This document shows, one piece after another, positions 29,242 to 39,388 of a stretch of 64,000 bases of DNA (its first letter is position 1; every line of letters begins with the position of its first letter). The notes under the pieces were generated by a model. It was not told the origin of the DNA. It was given only the letters and a program-made list of their open reading frames with translations, and searched no databases. This DNA is from Bacteroidota bacterium. Its GTDB lineage: Bacteria > Bacteroidota > Bacteroidia > Flavobacteriales > Flavobacteriaceae. Where the stretch lies: NCBI GenBank assembly GCA_027620655.1, contig JAQCDS010000004.1, positions 62,001 through 126,000 of the forward strand, read 5' to 3'. The position numbers and the translations under genes are program-made.

Positions 29242-30051
29242 CTATGATCTAAATTCTAATTCTTCATCAGTTTCAATACCAAGTGCTTCATTAATGTAGG
29301 CAAATGTTGAAAGGAGTTCGGGTTTTCCATCGACTAGTGCAATATTATGTTCAAAATGTGCGCTTGGTAAATTATCTTTTGTTGTAATAGTCCATCCATC
29401 GTTGTGATGTTTTATGCGATGTGTTCCCATGTTAATCATAGGTTCAATGGCAACAACCATTCCATCCAAAAACTTTTTTCCACGACCTCTTTTTCCATAG
29501 TTAGGCATTTCTGGTTCTTCGTGCATAACACGTCCCAAACCATGTCCTACAAGCTCTCTTACAACACCATAACCAAAAGATTCACAATAATTTTGAATGG
29601 CATAACCAACATCTCCAACACGGTTATTTTTTTTGAATGCTCTAATACCTTCATAAAGTGATGCTTTTGTGACCTCCAACAATTTTTGTGTTTCAACAGA
29701 GATTTCTCCTACAGCAAATGTGTAGGCATGGTCGCCATAAAATTCATTTTTTAGTGCGCCACAATCAATTGAAATGATATCACCTTCTTTAAGGGGGGTA
29801 TCGTTTGGAATACCATGAACGACTTGCTCGTTTGGACTCATACAAAGTGTATTAGGGAAATCATATAACCCCAAAAATCCTGGAATGGCTCCGTGGTCTC
29901 TTATAAAAGTTTCTGCTAAAGCATCGAGTTGAAGTGTTGTAACTCCAGGTCGAACTTCTTTTGCAAGCATTCCAAGAGTTTTTGACACAATGAGTGCGCT
30001 CTCACGAATGCATTCAATTTCTTCAGCAGTCTTTAAATTTAGCATCTTCAT
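29242..30051 (-). CDS. map: Type I methionine aminopeptidase
   Basis: LYDFPNTLCMSPNEQVVHGIPND, SIDCGALKNEFYGDHAYTF, VGHGLGRVMHEEPEMPNYG; track start 30063 is a TTG, first ATG is 30051. Confidence 0.96.
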   Translation of the reverse strand: MKMLNLKTAEEIECIRESALIVSKTLGMLAKEVRPGVTTLQLDALAETFIRDHGAIPGFLGLYDFPNTLCMSPNEQVVHGIPNDTPLKEGDIISIDCGALKNEFYGDHAYTFAVGEISVETQKLLEVTKASLYEGIRAFKKNNRVGDVGYAIQNYCESFGYGVVRELVGHGLGRVMHEEPEMPNYGKRGRGKKFLDGMVVAIEPMINMGTHRIKHHNDGWTITTKDNLPSAHFEHNIALVDGKPELLSTFAYINEALGIETDEELEFRS

Positions 30052-30060
30052 ACAAAAGCA

Positions 30061-30068
30061 CAAAGATA
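30061..30068 (-). promoter_or_regulatory. Candidate -7 element (TATCTTTG on minus strand) for map
   Basis: CAAAGATA on plus strand 10 nt upstream of the ATG at 30051. Confidence 0.45.
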
Positions 30069-30106
30069 CTTAAAAACTTTAGTTTGATTCTAAAATTTAT
30101 GCAGTT

Positions 30107-31621
30107 TTAAACCAATGATTTTTGGCTCATTACAGCTGGTTTATCAATCCCAATTAATTTTAAAATTGTAGGTGCGATATCGCCTAAAATTCCATTTTGA
30201 ATTTGATCTAAATCATTGTCAATCAGTATGATTGGTACAGGATTAGTCGTGTGTGCAGTATGTGGTGATCCGTCTGGATTGATCATGGTTTCACAGTTTC
30301 CATGATCGGCAATAAGTAGGGTGGTATATTGGTGTTTTAAAGCGGTATTGACCACATCTTTCACACATTCATCCACGGCCTCACAAGCTTTAATGGCAGC
30401 TTCCATAACACCCGTATGACCAACCATATCTCCATTGGCAAAATTTAAGCAAACAAAATCAGTTTTTTCTGCTTCCAATACAGGGATTAGTGCATCACGT
30501 AGTTCATAAGCACTCATTTCGGGTTTAAGGTCATATGTGGCCACTTTTGGAGAATTTTTTAAAATGCGTTCTTCACCCTTAAAAGGCGTTTCTCTACCCC
30601 CTGAAAAGAAAAATGTAACATGTGGATATTTTTCAGTTTCTGCAATTCGAAGTTGTGTTTTTCCATGGGCTTCAAGGACTTCTCCTAAGGTCTCGTTTAG
30701 ATTTTCTTTGTTGAAAATAACATCAATATTCTTGAAATTATCATCATAATTTGTCATGGTCACATACTTCAAATCTAAAGCATGCATATTATATTCATGA
30801 AAATCTTTTTGGCTTAAAGCCTCAGTCAATTGACGACCACGATCTGTTCTAAAATTAAAAAACAACACTACATCACCATCTTTGATGGTCGCAACAGGTT
30901 CATTATTGTTGGTAACAATAATAGGTTTTATAAACTCATCGGTTATGTCTTCATCATAACTATTTTGAATGCTAGAGGTTACATTTTTTGAATATTCTCC
31001 TTTACCATTTACTAGCGCATCATAAGCAAGTTGTGTGCGTTCCCAACGCTTGTCTCTATCCATTGCATAGTATCGCCCAGTTACTGTAGCCAATTGTACA
31101 GATGATTCTTCTAGACGTGATTCTAACTCGGTTATAAAACCAAACCCTGATTTTGGATCTACATCTCTACCGTCTGTAAAAGCATGAACAAATCCTTTTT
31201 CTATATTGTTTTCTTCTAAAGTTTCAATGATTCCAAAAAGGTGATTGATGTGAGAATGTACACCGCCATCACTTAATAAACCCAATAAATGGATGGGTTT
31301 ATTTTGTGCTTTTGCATAAGCAATAGCATCTTTCAAAACCGCTTCATTCCCCAAAGTTTTATTTGTGACAGCTAAATTAATTTTTGCTAAATCTTGATAT
31401 ACAATTCGTCCAGCACCAAGATTCATATGTCCAACTTCGCTATTCCCCATTTGTCCTTCGGGAAGCCCAACATGAAGCCCATCTGTTCTTAGACTTGCAT
31501 GAGCAAAGTTGTTGTATAATCCATCAATAAAAGGTGTATTTGCGTGATCAATAGCCGATACTTTTGGGTCTGGAGAAGTTCCCCAACCGTCCAAAATCAT
31601 TAAAATTACTTTCTTATTCAT
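30107..31621 (-). CDS. gpmI: 2,3-bisphosphoglycerate-independent phosphoglycerate mutase
   Basis: 504 aa; ILDGWGTSP, GQMGNSEVGHMNLGAGR, LLIADHGNCETM. Confidence 0.97.
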   Translation of the reverse strand: MNKKVILMILDGWGTSPDPKVSAIDHANTPFIDGLYNNFAHASLRTDGLHVGLPEGQMGNSEVGHMNLGAGRIVYQDLAKINLAVTNKTLGNEAVLKDAIAYAKAQNKPIHLLGLLSDGGVHSHINHLFGIIETLEENNIEKGFVHAFTDGRDVDPKSGFGFITELESRLEESSVQLATVTGRYYAMDRDKRWERTQLAYDALVNGKGEYSKNVTSSIQNSYDEDITDEFIKPIIVTNNNEPVATIKDGDVVLFFNFRTDRGRQLTEALSQKDFHEYNMHALDLKYVTMTNYDDNFKNIDVIFNKENLNETLGEVLEAHGKTQLRIAETEKYPHVTFFFSGGRETPFKGEERILKNSPKVATYDLKPEMSAYELRDALIPVLEAEKTDFVCLNFANGDMVGHTGVMEAAIKACEAVDECVKDVVNTALKHQYTTLLIADHGNCETMINPDGSPHTAHTTNPVPIILIDNDLDQIQNGILGDIAPTILKLIGIDKPAVMSQKSLV

Positions 31622-31638
31622 TAGTGTTGGTTAAGCCA

Positions 31639-31646
31639 CAAAGATA
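31639..31646 (-). promoter_or_regulatory. Candidate -7 element (TATCTTTG on minus strand) for gpmI
   Basis: CAAAGATA on plus strand, 18 nt upstream of gpmI ATG. Confidence 0.45.
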
Positions 31647-31698
31647 AGAAGTTTTTGAATTTTAAAACAAGATAGTTTGATGTAACTTAAATCTGTTA

Positions 31699-32466
31699 TT
31701 ATTGATATTTTTCTATGGCTTGTTTTATTTTTTCAATCCGATTTTCGGGATCTGGGTGTGTACTCTGAAATTCTGGTGCTCTGTTGGGGCCAGCGGCATC
31801 TTTTAAAATTTTCATGACTCCAATAAGTGCTTCAGGGTTATAACCCGCTTGAATCATAAACTGTACCCCAAGATAATCACTCTGAAGTTCATCGTCTCGA
31901 CCATATTTCATATTAATAAGTTGTGCAACTGCAGCCGCTCCCTGGGCAGCTGAAGGATCGACACCCACGGCCACACCGCTTAAAATGCCTTGCGTAAGTC
32001 CATCTTTGGCAATACGTTCTGCAGAGTGTCGCCCCAATACATGTCCAATTTCATGTCCAAGAATACCTGCCAATTGATCAATATTTTCGAGTTTTGAAAA
32101 TAGTGCGTAGGTAATAAAAATTTGGCCACCTGGGAGTGCAAAGGCATTTATAGTACGTTCATCAGCCAATAAATGAAAATCAAATTTATAGTTGCTATCT
32201 TTTGCAATACTATTGTTTACTAATTTTTTTCCAACACGATCCACAGCGTCTTGATATTGCGTGTCTAGATGAAGCCCACCATGCTGATGAGCCATTTGTG
32301 GTGCAGTATTCAATCCCATTGCAATTTCTTCGGTTTCACTCAATCCAATGTGCTGTTTTTCATTGGTATATGGGTTAATTTCTTCGCTTGAACAATATTT
32401 TAGAACTGCAAACAAAACCAGTCCAGCTCCAATAATTAATCTAATTTTTCTTCCGCCTCTAAGCAT
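31699..32466 (-). CDS. M48-family metalloprotease
   Basis: 255 aa; ILGHEIGHVLGRHSAERIA zinc motif and ELQSDYLG. Confidence 0.92.
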   Translation of the reverse strand: MLRGGRKIRLIIGAGLVLFAVLKYCSSEEINPYTNEKQHIGLSETEEIAMGLNTAPQMAHQHGGLHLDTQYQDAVDRVGKKLVNNSIAKDSNYKFDFHLLADERTINAFALPGGQIFITYALFSKLENIDQLAGILGHEIGHVLGRHSAERIAKDGLTQGILSGVAVGVDPSAAQGAAAVAQLINMKYGRDDELQSDYLGVQFMIQAGYNPEALIGVMKILKDAAGPNRAPEFQSTHPDPENRIEKIKQAIEKYQ

Positions 32467-32532
32467 AATATTGTGTTTTCCGTCATCAGATTAGACACAA
32501 TTTATTTAAAAAAGTCACAAAAAATTTAATTG

Positions 32533-32540
32533 TATTTTTG
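32533..32540 (+). promoter_or_regulatory. Candidate -7 element (TATTTTTG) for the GNAT gene
   Basis: TAnnTTTG match 22 nt upstream of ATG at 32562. Confidence 0.4.
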
Positions 32541-32561
32541 ATTTTTTATAAATGAGACCAT

Positions 32562-32981
32562 ATGCAATTTAAAATTATTGTCCCAAAAAATATTCATTTG
32601 GTAGTGCCTTTAGTGAAGAAAATGGCAAAAGAATCTATATCTGATGCGCTTCTTTTAGAGCGATTTCAAGAAATGGTAACTCAAAATTATGAATGTGTAG
32701 GGGTTTTTAAAGATGAAGTCCTTGTGGGAGTTGCTGGAATGTGGTTTTGTACGCGACATTATTCGGGACGAAGTGTAGAAATTGACCATGTTTTTATAGA
32801 AATGTCTTTAAGAAATCAAGGCATTGGAAGTCAGTTATTGACTTGGATAGAAAATTATACCGCATCAAAAGGCTATGAAACTATTGAACTCAACACGTAT
32901 ATAGAAAATGAAAAATCACATGATTTTTATGATAGAAAAAACTATAAAAAATTGGGATATCATTTTTTAAAATCGCTATAA
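32562..32981 (+). CDS. GNAT-family N-acetyltransferase
   Basis: 139 aa; EIDHVFIEMSLRNQGIGSQLLTWIE acetyl-CoA motif. Confidence 0.9.
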   Translation: MQFKIIVPKNIHLVVPLVKKMAKESISDALLLERFQEMVTQNYECVGVFKDEVLVGVAGMWFCTRHYSGRSVEIDHVFIEMSLRNQGIGSQLLTWIENYTASKGYETIELNTYIENEKSHDFYDRKNYKKLGYHFLKSL

Positions 32982-32984
32982 CTT

Positions 32985-33692
32985 TTAGCGTAATAAACTA
33001 AGATCTGTTCCAGATTCTACTTCGTAGGCTTCTTTTTTTGGTTCAAAAATTCTTGCTTTCAAAGGGCCTTTAAGGGTGATGCGCTCGCCAGAGACTTCCA
33101 AGAAGCTACCTTCTCTAAGCCCAACCACCGATTGTGTATTGAAAAAATGAAACTCTTTAATACGAATCTCTCTTGTTTCTCCCATGTGCTTGCTGTTTGG
33201 GTTTGGGTCCAGGTAGTGCGGATTGATATTGAATGGAATGATACCAAGTGTATCAAAACTAGGAGGGTGTACAATTGGCATATCGTTGGAAGTCCCCATC
33301 GTTAGGCCACAAATATTACTGCCAGCACTTGTTCCCAAGTATGGTGTTCCAGATTGAATAACTGATTTTAAGGGATCAAAAACATCATTTTTGTACAATT
33401 CATTGAGTAATACAAAACTATTCCCTCCTCCAACAAAAATGCCTTTGGCTTCTAAAAGTGCTTTTTTAGGGTTTTCAAATTGATGAATTCCAACAATATT
33501 TTTATCAATTTTTTTAAATGCTTTTTGAACAATTTCAGTGTAAGCATCATGACTCAAACCACTTGGGCGAGCATAGGGAATAAAAAGAATAGTTTCAGTA
33601 GATTGAAAAAAGAGTGTCAATGTGTCCAAAAGGTATTCTAAATAACCACTTCCATGAATTGTAGAAGTACTAGCAATGATTAGTTTTTTCAT
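32985..33692 (-). CDS. pepE: Dipeptidase E (peptidase S51)
   Basis: 235 aa; GIFVGGGNSFVLL, PYLGTSAGSNICGLTMGTSNDMPIV, LREGSFLEV. Confidence 0.93.
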   Translation of the reverse strand: MKKLIIASTSTIHGSGYLEYLLDTLTLFFQSTETILFIPYARPSGLSHDAYTEIVQKAFKKIDKNIVGIHQFENPKKALLEAKGIFVGGGNSFVLLNELYKNDVFDPLKSVIQSGTPYLGTSAGSNICGLTMGTSNDMPIVHPPSFDTLGIIPFNINPHYLDPNPNSKHMGETREIRIKEFHFFNTQSVVGLREGSFLEVSGERITLKGPLKARIFEPKKEAYEVESGTDLSLLR

Positions 33693-33757
33693 TAAAATGA
33701 TTTTATTGGAACAGCGATTTTTCTTTTGTAAATTTATACAAAATTAAATGAATCCTT

Positions 33758-34555
33758 TTGACATTACCTTTCAAATATTTTAGTTCTATTGTTTTACTTT
33801 TTTTCTTCACTTTGAGTCAAGCTCAAACACGTGAATTTTCAGGAATTGTAAAAGCAGATGGAAATGTAGAAGGTATTCATATCATCAATAAAACATCGTA
33901 TCGTTACGCAACTACCGACAAAAGTGGGGGGTTTATAATTCAAGCAAAATTATCCGATTCATTATATTTTTCATCAATACAATATACTCCAAAAATTGTG
34001 GTAATAACTCCAAATATTGTTAAAGATAGTTTTATAGAAGTGCGTTTAGAAGACAGTGTGACTGAGCTTGATGAGGTTACAGTTGGAAAAATATTAACAG
34101 GAGATTTAAATTCAGATATTATTAATTCTGATGCCGAACGTCCTTTAGATTTTTATGATGTGGGTATTCCAGGATATACAGGTATAAGAAAAACACAAAT
34201 TGAAAGTAAGCTATATGAGGCAGATGCTGGAAAAATGGTATACCTAGGCTTTCCATACGCGATGCTTAATCTTAATAAATTTTTAAATAAAATTACAGGC
34301 CGTACAAAAAAATTAAAACAAGCGGTCAAGATTGAAAAAGAAAGAAATATACTCACACACATTAAAGAAGTTGTTGGTCCAGAACTATTTAAAATAGAGA
34401 ATCTTTCAGAAGACCTTGTGCCTCAATTTTATTATTTCTGCGCTGATGATCCCAATTTTCAGCAACGTTGCGCCAATAGGAGCGATGTGCAAATTCTTCA
34501 GTTTTTACAAGAAAAACTAAAGGAATTCAAAGCCAACAATTTATCAGAAAATTAA
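33758..34555 (+). CDS. Exported carboxypeptidase-like regulatory-domain protein
   Basis: 265 aa, signal peptide, N-terminal CarboxypepD_reg-like region (EFSGIVKADGNVEGIHIINKTSYRYATTDKSGGF). Confidence 0.75.
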   Translation: MTLPFKYFSSIVLLFFFTLSQAQTREFSGIVKADGNVEGIHIINKTSYRYATTDKSGGFIIQAKLSDSLYFSSIQYTPKIVVITPNIVKDSFIEVRLEDSVTELDEVTVGKILTGDLNSDIINSDAERPLDFYDVGIPGYTGIRKTQIESKLYEADAGKMVYLGFPYAMLNLNKFLNKITGRTKKLKQAVKIEKERNILTHIKEVVGPELFKIENLSEDLVPQFYYFCADDPNFQQRCANRSDVQILQFLQEKLKEFKANNLSEN

Positions 34556-34567
34556 AGGAATACTTCC

Positions 34568-34575
34568 TATCTTTG
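34568..34575 (+). promoter_or_regulatory. Candidate -7 element (TATCTTTG) 5 nt before the tatA ATG
   Basis: TATCTTTGTACCATGATG. Confidence 0.45.
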
Positions 34576-34579
34576 TACC

Positions 34580-34864
34580 ATGATGAATGCTTTGCCATTG
34601 TTTATTAGTAGTACCGAAATTGTTTTCATTCTCTTTATTGTGATTATGGTTTTTGGTGCCGATAAAATCCCCGACATTGCAAAAGGGTTGGGTAAAGGCA
34701 TGCGCACCCTGAAAAATGCTTCAAATGATATTAAAACTGAAATCCAACGCAGTGCAGAAAAGCAAGGTATAGATCCCGATTTGACTAAAGATATCAATGA
34801 AGAAATCAATAAAGTTAAAGAAGAAATAGAGGACCTAACAGGTTCAGTTCGTCGAAAATTATAA
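34580..34864 (+). CDS. tatA: Sec-independent (twin-arginine) translocase TatA/E-type subunit
   Basis: 94 aa; single TM then FGADKIPDIAKGLGKGMRTLKNA amphipathic helix. Confidence 0.92.
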   Translation: MMNALPLFISSTEIVFILFIVIMVFGADKIPDIAKGLGKGMRTLKNASNDIKTEIQRSAEKQGIDPDLTKDINEEINKVKEEIEDLTGSVRRKL

Positions 34865-34865
34865 C

Positions 34866-35507
34866 TTATTTTTTCACGCTTACAGTCAATCCATCACGTA
34901 TGGGGAGCAGCACTGTTTCCAACCGATGATCTTCTTTTAAAAGGCGATTGTATTCCAAAACAATTTTTGTTGATGCGTCATTTTTATCTATGGCCTCAAT
35001 GACTTTTCCACTCCACAATACGTTATCAGAAAGAATAACACCTCCGGGGTTTAGTTTATCTATTATTTGATGAAAATAATTAATATAATTGGGTTTATCT
35101 GCGTCCATAAATACCAAGTCGAATGTTGTGTTCAATGTTGGAATAATTTCCAAAGCAGGCCCCAAATGTTGATGAATTTGAGCGCCATACTTTGACTGAT
35201 CAAAATACTTTCTTTGAAAACCTACTAATTCTTCATTGATATCAATCGTATGTAGCACGCCATCATTTTGAAGTCCTTCAGCCAAACAAAGTGCAGAATA
35301 TCCTGTAAATGTCCCTAATTCTAGAATTGTTTTTGGGCGAATAAGTTTAGATAGCATACTTAAAACACGACCTTGATAGTGACCACTAAGCATTCGGGGT
35401 TGTAATATTTTTTGGTATGTTTCACGAGTTAATGCCTGTAAAAGTTCTGGTTCATCTGCTGAATGTTGAACAACATAATCATCTAACTCATCTGAAATGA
35501 AATGCAT
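34866..35507 (-). CDS. Class I SAM-dependent O-methyltransferase (catechol/caffeoyl-CoA OMT-like)
   Basis: 213 aa; ILELGTFTGYSALCLAEGL, LVFMDADKPNYINYF, VILSDNVLWSGKV; start overlaps ACMSD-like stop. Confidence 0.92.
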   Translation of the reverse strand: MHFISDELDDYVVQHSADEPELLQALTRETYQKILQPRMLSGHYQGRVLSMLSKLIRPKTILELGTFTGYSALCLAEGLQNDGVLHTIDINEELVGFQRKYFDQSKYGAQIHQHLGPALEIIPTLNTTFDLVFMDADKPNYINYFHQIIDKLNPGGVILSDNVLWSGKVIEAIDKNDASTKIVLEYNRLLKEDHRLETVLLPIRDGLTVSVKK

Positions 35508-36589
35508 TATCCTAAAATTTTCTGTGTAAACTCTTCAATTTTTTTCTGATCATTACCAAACAACCATCGCAACACATTGTCTTCCCAAATATCATCATAT
35601 TGTTCTTGATTAATGATGTTTCTTTCTTTTGCTAGATCCAATAATTTTCCTGGGTAGGATGATTGTGCCTCACTTTCCATTTCGCCAAGCGGGTAGGGGT
35701 CGTCTAGTCCCATAATAATTTGATTGCTTCCTTGTCTTTTGAGCATCAAATTAAAAGAATCGGTATCGTGAACCAAAGTATCAAAATATATATTTGGGTG
35801 TCCAACAGCTTTTCGAGGATGCGTTTTTCCATCAAATAAATCGGGGCGTCCATCAAATCCTTGTATACGTCTTCCAAGATTCATTTGTGCCATTTGTCCT
35901 CCATGTGCAAAACAGGTTCTAATATTCGGAAAACGTTCTTGCATGCCGTTCAAGGTATAAAAATGATAGGCATCTCCACATTGAGCCAACATCCAAATCA
36001 AATGAAAACGCCATGAGGTATTTTCAAGTTTAATCATTTTATCGCCATCGTAGGGGTGTACTTCAATGGCTAGATTATAGTGGTTTGCCAATTCAAAAAT
36101 AGCGTCATTTTCTCTATCAAAAACACTTCGCCATTGGCCAATACTATCCATAAAATGTGTAGGTAGGCATAGTACTTTTAATTCTAATGCTTCAACACAA
36201 CGTTCAATTTCCCATAGAGCTCCCTGTATAAATCCTGGATGGACAACAAAACCACAAGTAAACTTATTGCCGTGCTTTTGTTGGATTTTAGCATTAAAAT
36301 CATTTTGAAAACGTAAAGCTTTTTTCATCATCTCAAGGCGTAATCCATTGCCATACAATTGAGAGAGATTCAGTACAACAGCATGGTCAATTTTATTTTT
36401 TTCCATCCATTCTAGTTTTTCATCAAGAAAAAAACTAGAATGGGTTACTGGACGACTCCAACCTTTTTGAAGCATATATTTTCTTTCGTCATCAACCCAA
36501 AAAATTTCTTTGTCTTTCATAAATTGAGGGATTTCCTCCGGATATGGAAGCAAGTGTGAGTGTCCGTTGATGCGCAGTTTACGTTTCAT
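35507..36589 (-). CDS. Amidohydrolase, 2-amino-3-carboxymuconate-6-semialdehyde decarboxylase (ACMSD)-like
   Basis: 360 aa; HSHLLP N-terminal metal motif, CFAHGGQ, IIMGLDDPYPLGE; neighbour of haaO. Confidence 0.85.
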   Translation of the reverse strand: MKRKLRINGHSHLLPYPEEIPQFMKDKEIFWVDDERKYMLQKGWSRPVTHSSFFLDEKLEWMEKNKIDHAVVLNLSQLYGNGLRLEMMKKALRFQNDFNAKIQQKHGNKFTCGFVVHPGFIQGALWEIERCVEALELKVLCLPTHFMDSIGQWRSVFDRENDAIFELANHYNLAIEVHPYDGDKMIKLENTSWRFHLIWMLAQCGDAYHFYTLNGMQERFPNIRTCFAHGGQMAQMNLGRRIQGFDGRPDLFDGKTHPRKAVGHPNIYFDTLVHDTDSFNLMLKRQGSNQIIMGLDDPYPLGEMESEAQSSYPGKLLDLAKERNIINQEQYDDIWEDNVLRWLFGNDQKKIEEFTQKILG

Positions 36590-36598
36590 TTTTGTGAT

Positions 36599-37123
36599 TT
36601 ATAAATTATTTGGAGCTTCCATTTTTGCACCGCATTTATCGCAAGTACATTTTTCAGTATCGGAATAATAGCGGTCAAAAATTGCTGGCATATCCGTTTC
36701 AATATTTTTTAGTGTAAATGGTTCTCTATAAAGTTGATGACTACATTGCTCACAATACCATTCCAACGCATCTTGAACGCCTTCTGCTCTTGGATATTCA
36801 ATGACCAGTCCAACAGTATTGGCACCTCGTTGAGGTGAGTGTGGTACTTTTGCAGGTAGTAAATAGATGTCGCCTTCTTTGATATGCACATCTTTTGATG
36901 CACCATTTTCAATTATTTTCAAAATAATATCACCTTCAATTTGATAGAAAAATTCAGGTGTTTCATTGTAATGGTAATCTTTTCTATTGTTTGGTCCTCC
37001 AACAAACATCACAATAAATTCACCGTCTTTCCAAACACATTTGTTACCAACAGGGGGCTTTAATAGATCACGATTTTCTTCAATCCAAGCCCTAAAATTA
37101 AGTGGTGATACTAGCGTACTCAT
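36599..37123 (-). CDS. haaO: 3-hydroxyanthranilate 3,4-dioxygenase
   Basis: 174 aa cupin; VGGPNNRKDYHYNETPEFFYQIEGD, C-terminal CEQC / CTCDKCG metal site. Confidence 0.94.
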   Translation of the reverse strand: MSTLVSPLNFRAWIEENRDLLKPPVGNKCVWKDGEFIVMFVGGPNNRKDYHYNETPEFFYQIEGDIILKIIENGASKDVHIKEGDIYLLPAKVPHSPQRGANTVGLVIEYPRAEGVQDALEWYCEQCSHQLYREPFTLKNIETDMPAIFDRYYSDTEKCTCDKCGAKMEAPNNL

Positions 37124-37153
37124 GGTTTTATTTTTTTTGTTATTGTTATAAAG

Positions 37154-37936
37154 TTACAAAGATTTTGTTCGTCCACCATCAACTGGAATATTTATTCCAT
37201 TGATATAGCCTGCAGCTTCACTGGCCAAAAACACAATAGTATTGGCAGTTTCTTCTGGTTTTGCAAAGCGTTTAGCGGGGGTGTATGTTTTCATAATACG
37301 TTCCATTTCTTTAAATGACATATTGGCTTTTTTTGCTTTGACTTCAATAATTTCGTTTAAGCGTTCAGTCTTTGTAAATCCAGGTAATACATTATTGACT
37401 GTAATTCCATAGGCCCCCAATTCGAATGAAAGTGTTTTACTCCAATTTCCAACGGCATTGCGAATAGTATTGCTTACCCCCAAACCTTCGATAGGTTCTT
37501 TTACAGAAGTTGAAATCACATTAATAATACGGCCATATTTCTCGGACTTCATAAAAGGAACAACAAGTTGTGTCAAAACATGATTGCATTTTAAATGTTG
37601 TGTAAATGCTGATTCAAATTGTTCTAAAGTCGCCTCTAAAATAGCACCACTTCGAGGCCCTCCTGTATTATTGATAAGAATATGAAATCCTTTATGTGAG
37701 TTTAAATATTTTTCAACATTTATTTTTAGTTCTTCAGGATTTGAAAAATCGGCAACGATATAATCATGAGCCGCAGTTTTTGGTAATTCGGATACTATTT
37801 TTTTGAGTTTTTCTTCGTTACGAGCCACAAGCGTAACACGTGTACCTTCACTGGCTAGTGCAACAGCAGTAGCATGCCCAATCCCTTGAGTACTTCCACA
37901 AACTAACGCCGATTTGTTATTTAAATTTAACTCCAT
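37154..37936 (-). CDS. SDR-family oxidoreductase within the kynurenine operon
   Basis: 260 aa; VCGSTQGIGHATAVALA, C-terminal NGINIPVDGGRTKSL. Confidence 0.9.
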   Translation of the reverse strand: MELNLNNKSALVCGSTQGIGHATAVALASEGTRVTLVARNEEKLKKIVSELPKTAAHDYIVADFSNPEELKINVEKYLNSHKGFHILINNTGGPRSGAILEATLEQFESAFTQHLKCNHVLTQLVVPFMKSEKYGRIINVISTSVKEPIEGLGVSNTIRNAVGNWSKTLSFELGAYGITVNNVLPGFTKTERLNEIIEVKAKKANMSFKEMERIMKTYTPAKRFAKPEETANTIVFLASEAAGYINGINIPVDGGRTKSL

Positions 37937-37942
37937 ATTATT

Positions 37943-39388
37943 TTATTCATAATTAATACATACATTTTTTGCTTCCGTAAAAAAGCGTAAGACTTCAAAA
38001 CCACCTTCACGTCCAACTCCAGATGATTTTGCACCTCCAAAAGGGGTACGCAAATCGCGTTGTAGCCATGTGTTGATCCATACAATACCTGTTTGCAATT
38101 GCTCTGAAAAATAGAGACTTCGTTTTAGATTATTGGTCCAAACTGTAGCGGACAGACCATATTTTACATTATTAGCTAGTTTTAGAGCTTCTGTGTCTCC
38201 TTTGAAAGGCATTAAAGTAACCACTGGACCAAAAATTTCTTCTTGATTTAATACACAGTCATTAGACGAAACTTCAATAATTGTAGGCTGCATAAAGTAT
38301 CCATTTTTTCCATTTTCAACAGAAACACGCTCACCTCCATACAAAACAGTTGCTTTCTCTTGTTTTACTTGTTCGATATAGCTCAAAACTTTGTCTAGAT
38401 GAGGTTTGGAGACTAATGCTCCAATATCAGTGTTTTTTTCTGATGGTAGACCTACTTTTAATTGTTTTACTTTTTCAATAAAATCATTTTTAAATTGCTC
38501 ATAAATCGACGCTTCTACAAAAATCCGACTTCCACAAAGACAAATTTGTCCTTGATTTGCAAACGAAGATTTAACGGTAGTTGAAAGCATTTTCTTATAA
38601 TCACAATCTGCAAATATGATATTAGGATTTTTTCCTCCCAATTCGAGAGATAATTTTTTAAAAAGTGGTGCTGCTGTTTTAGCAATATGTGCACCTGTTT
38701 TTGTCCCTCCAGTAAATGAAATTGCTTTAATGTTTGGATGCTCCACAATGGCCTGACCTGTTGTGTGGCCCATTCCATGAACAATATTTAGAACCCCTTT
38801 TGGAAGTCCTGCTTTGGTGCATATTTCTGCTAACAAAAAAGCAGTATAAGGGGTAACTTCACTTGGCTTTGCCACCACGCAGTTTCCTGCGGCTAGTGCT
38901 GGTGCTATTTTCCATGTAAAGAGGTAAAGAGGTAAGTTCCAAGGCGAAATACAACCCACTATACCAATGGGCTGGCGTAAGGTGAAATTGATGCTTTTTT
39001 GTGAAACTTGTTCGTGACTTTCACTATAAAACTGTGTTATTGCTTGGCTGAAAAACCTAAAATTAAGTGCTGCTCTAGGGATATCTACTTCTTTAGCTAA
39101 ACTTAGTGGCTTGCCATTATCCATACTCTCGGCCGCCGCCAATGCATCTAATTTTGATACAATCAAATCGGCTATTTTACGAAGAATCTCACTACGCTGT
39201 CCGACGGATGTTTTAGACCACGAAGCAAATGCAGTATTAGCCGCTTTATAGGCCTCTTCAACATCTTTATCAGTCGAATTGGGCAGTCTACCATACACTA
39301 CACCAGTACTCGGGTCTATGGCCTCTAACCATTCGTTGTTTGAGGGCTCGCAATAGGTTCCGTTGATGTAATTTTTTATGGTAATCAT
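37943..39388 (-). CDS. Aldehyde dehydrogenase, likely 2-aminomuconate-6-semialdehyde dehydrogenase
   Basis: 481 aa; SFTGGTKTGAHIA, LELGGKNPNIIFAD, NQGQICLCGSRIFV; context. Confidence 0.88.
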   Translation of the reverse strand: MITIKNYINGTYCEPSNNEWLEAIDPSTGVVYGRLPNSTDKDVEEAYKAANTAFASWSKTSVGQRSEILRKIADLIVSKLDALAAAESMDNGKPLSLAKEVDIPRAALNFRFFSQAITQFYSESHEQVSQKSINFTLRQPIGIVGCISPWNLPLYLFTWKIAPALAAGNCVVAKPSEVTPYTAFLLAEICTKAGLPKGVLNIVHGMGHTTGQAIVEHPNIKAISFTGGTKTGAHIAKTAAPLFKKLSLELGGKNPNIIFADCDYKKMLSTTVKSSFANQGQICLCGSRIFVEASIYEQFKNDFIEKVKQLKVGLPSEKNTDIGALVSKPHLDKVLSYIEQVKQEKATVLYGGERVSVENGKNGYFMQPTIIEVSSNDCVLNQEEIFGPVVTLMPFKGDTEALKLANNVKYGLSATVWTNNLKRSLYFSEQLQTGIVWINTWLQRDLRTPFGGAKSSGVGREGGFEVLRFFTEAKNVCINYE

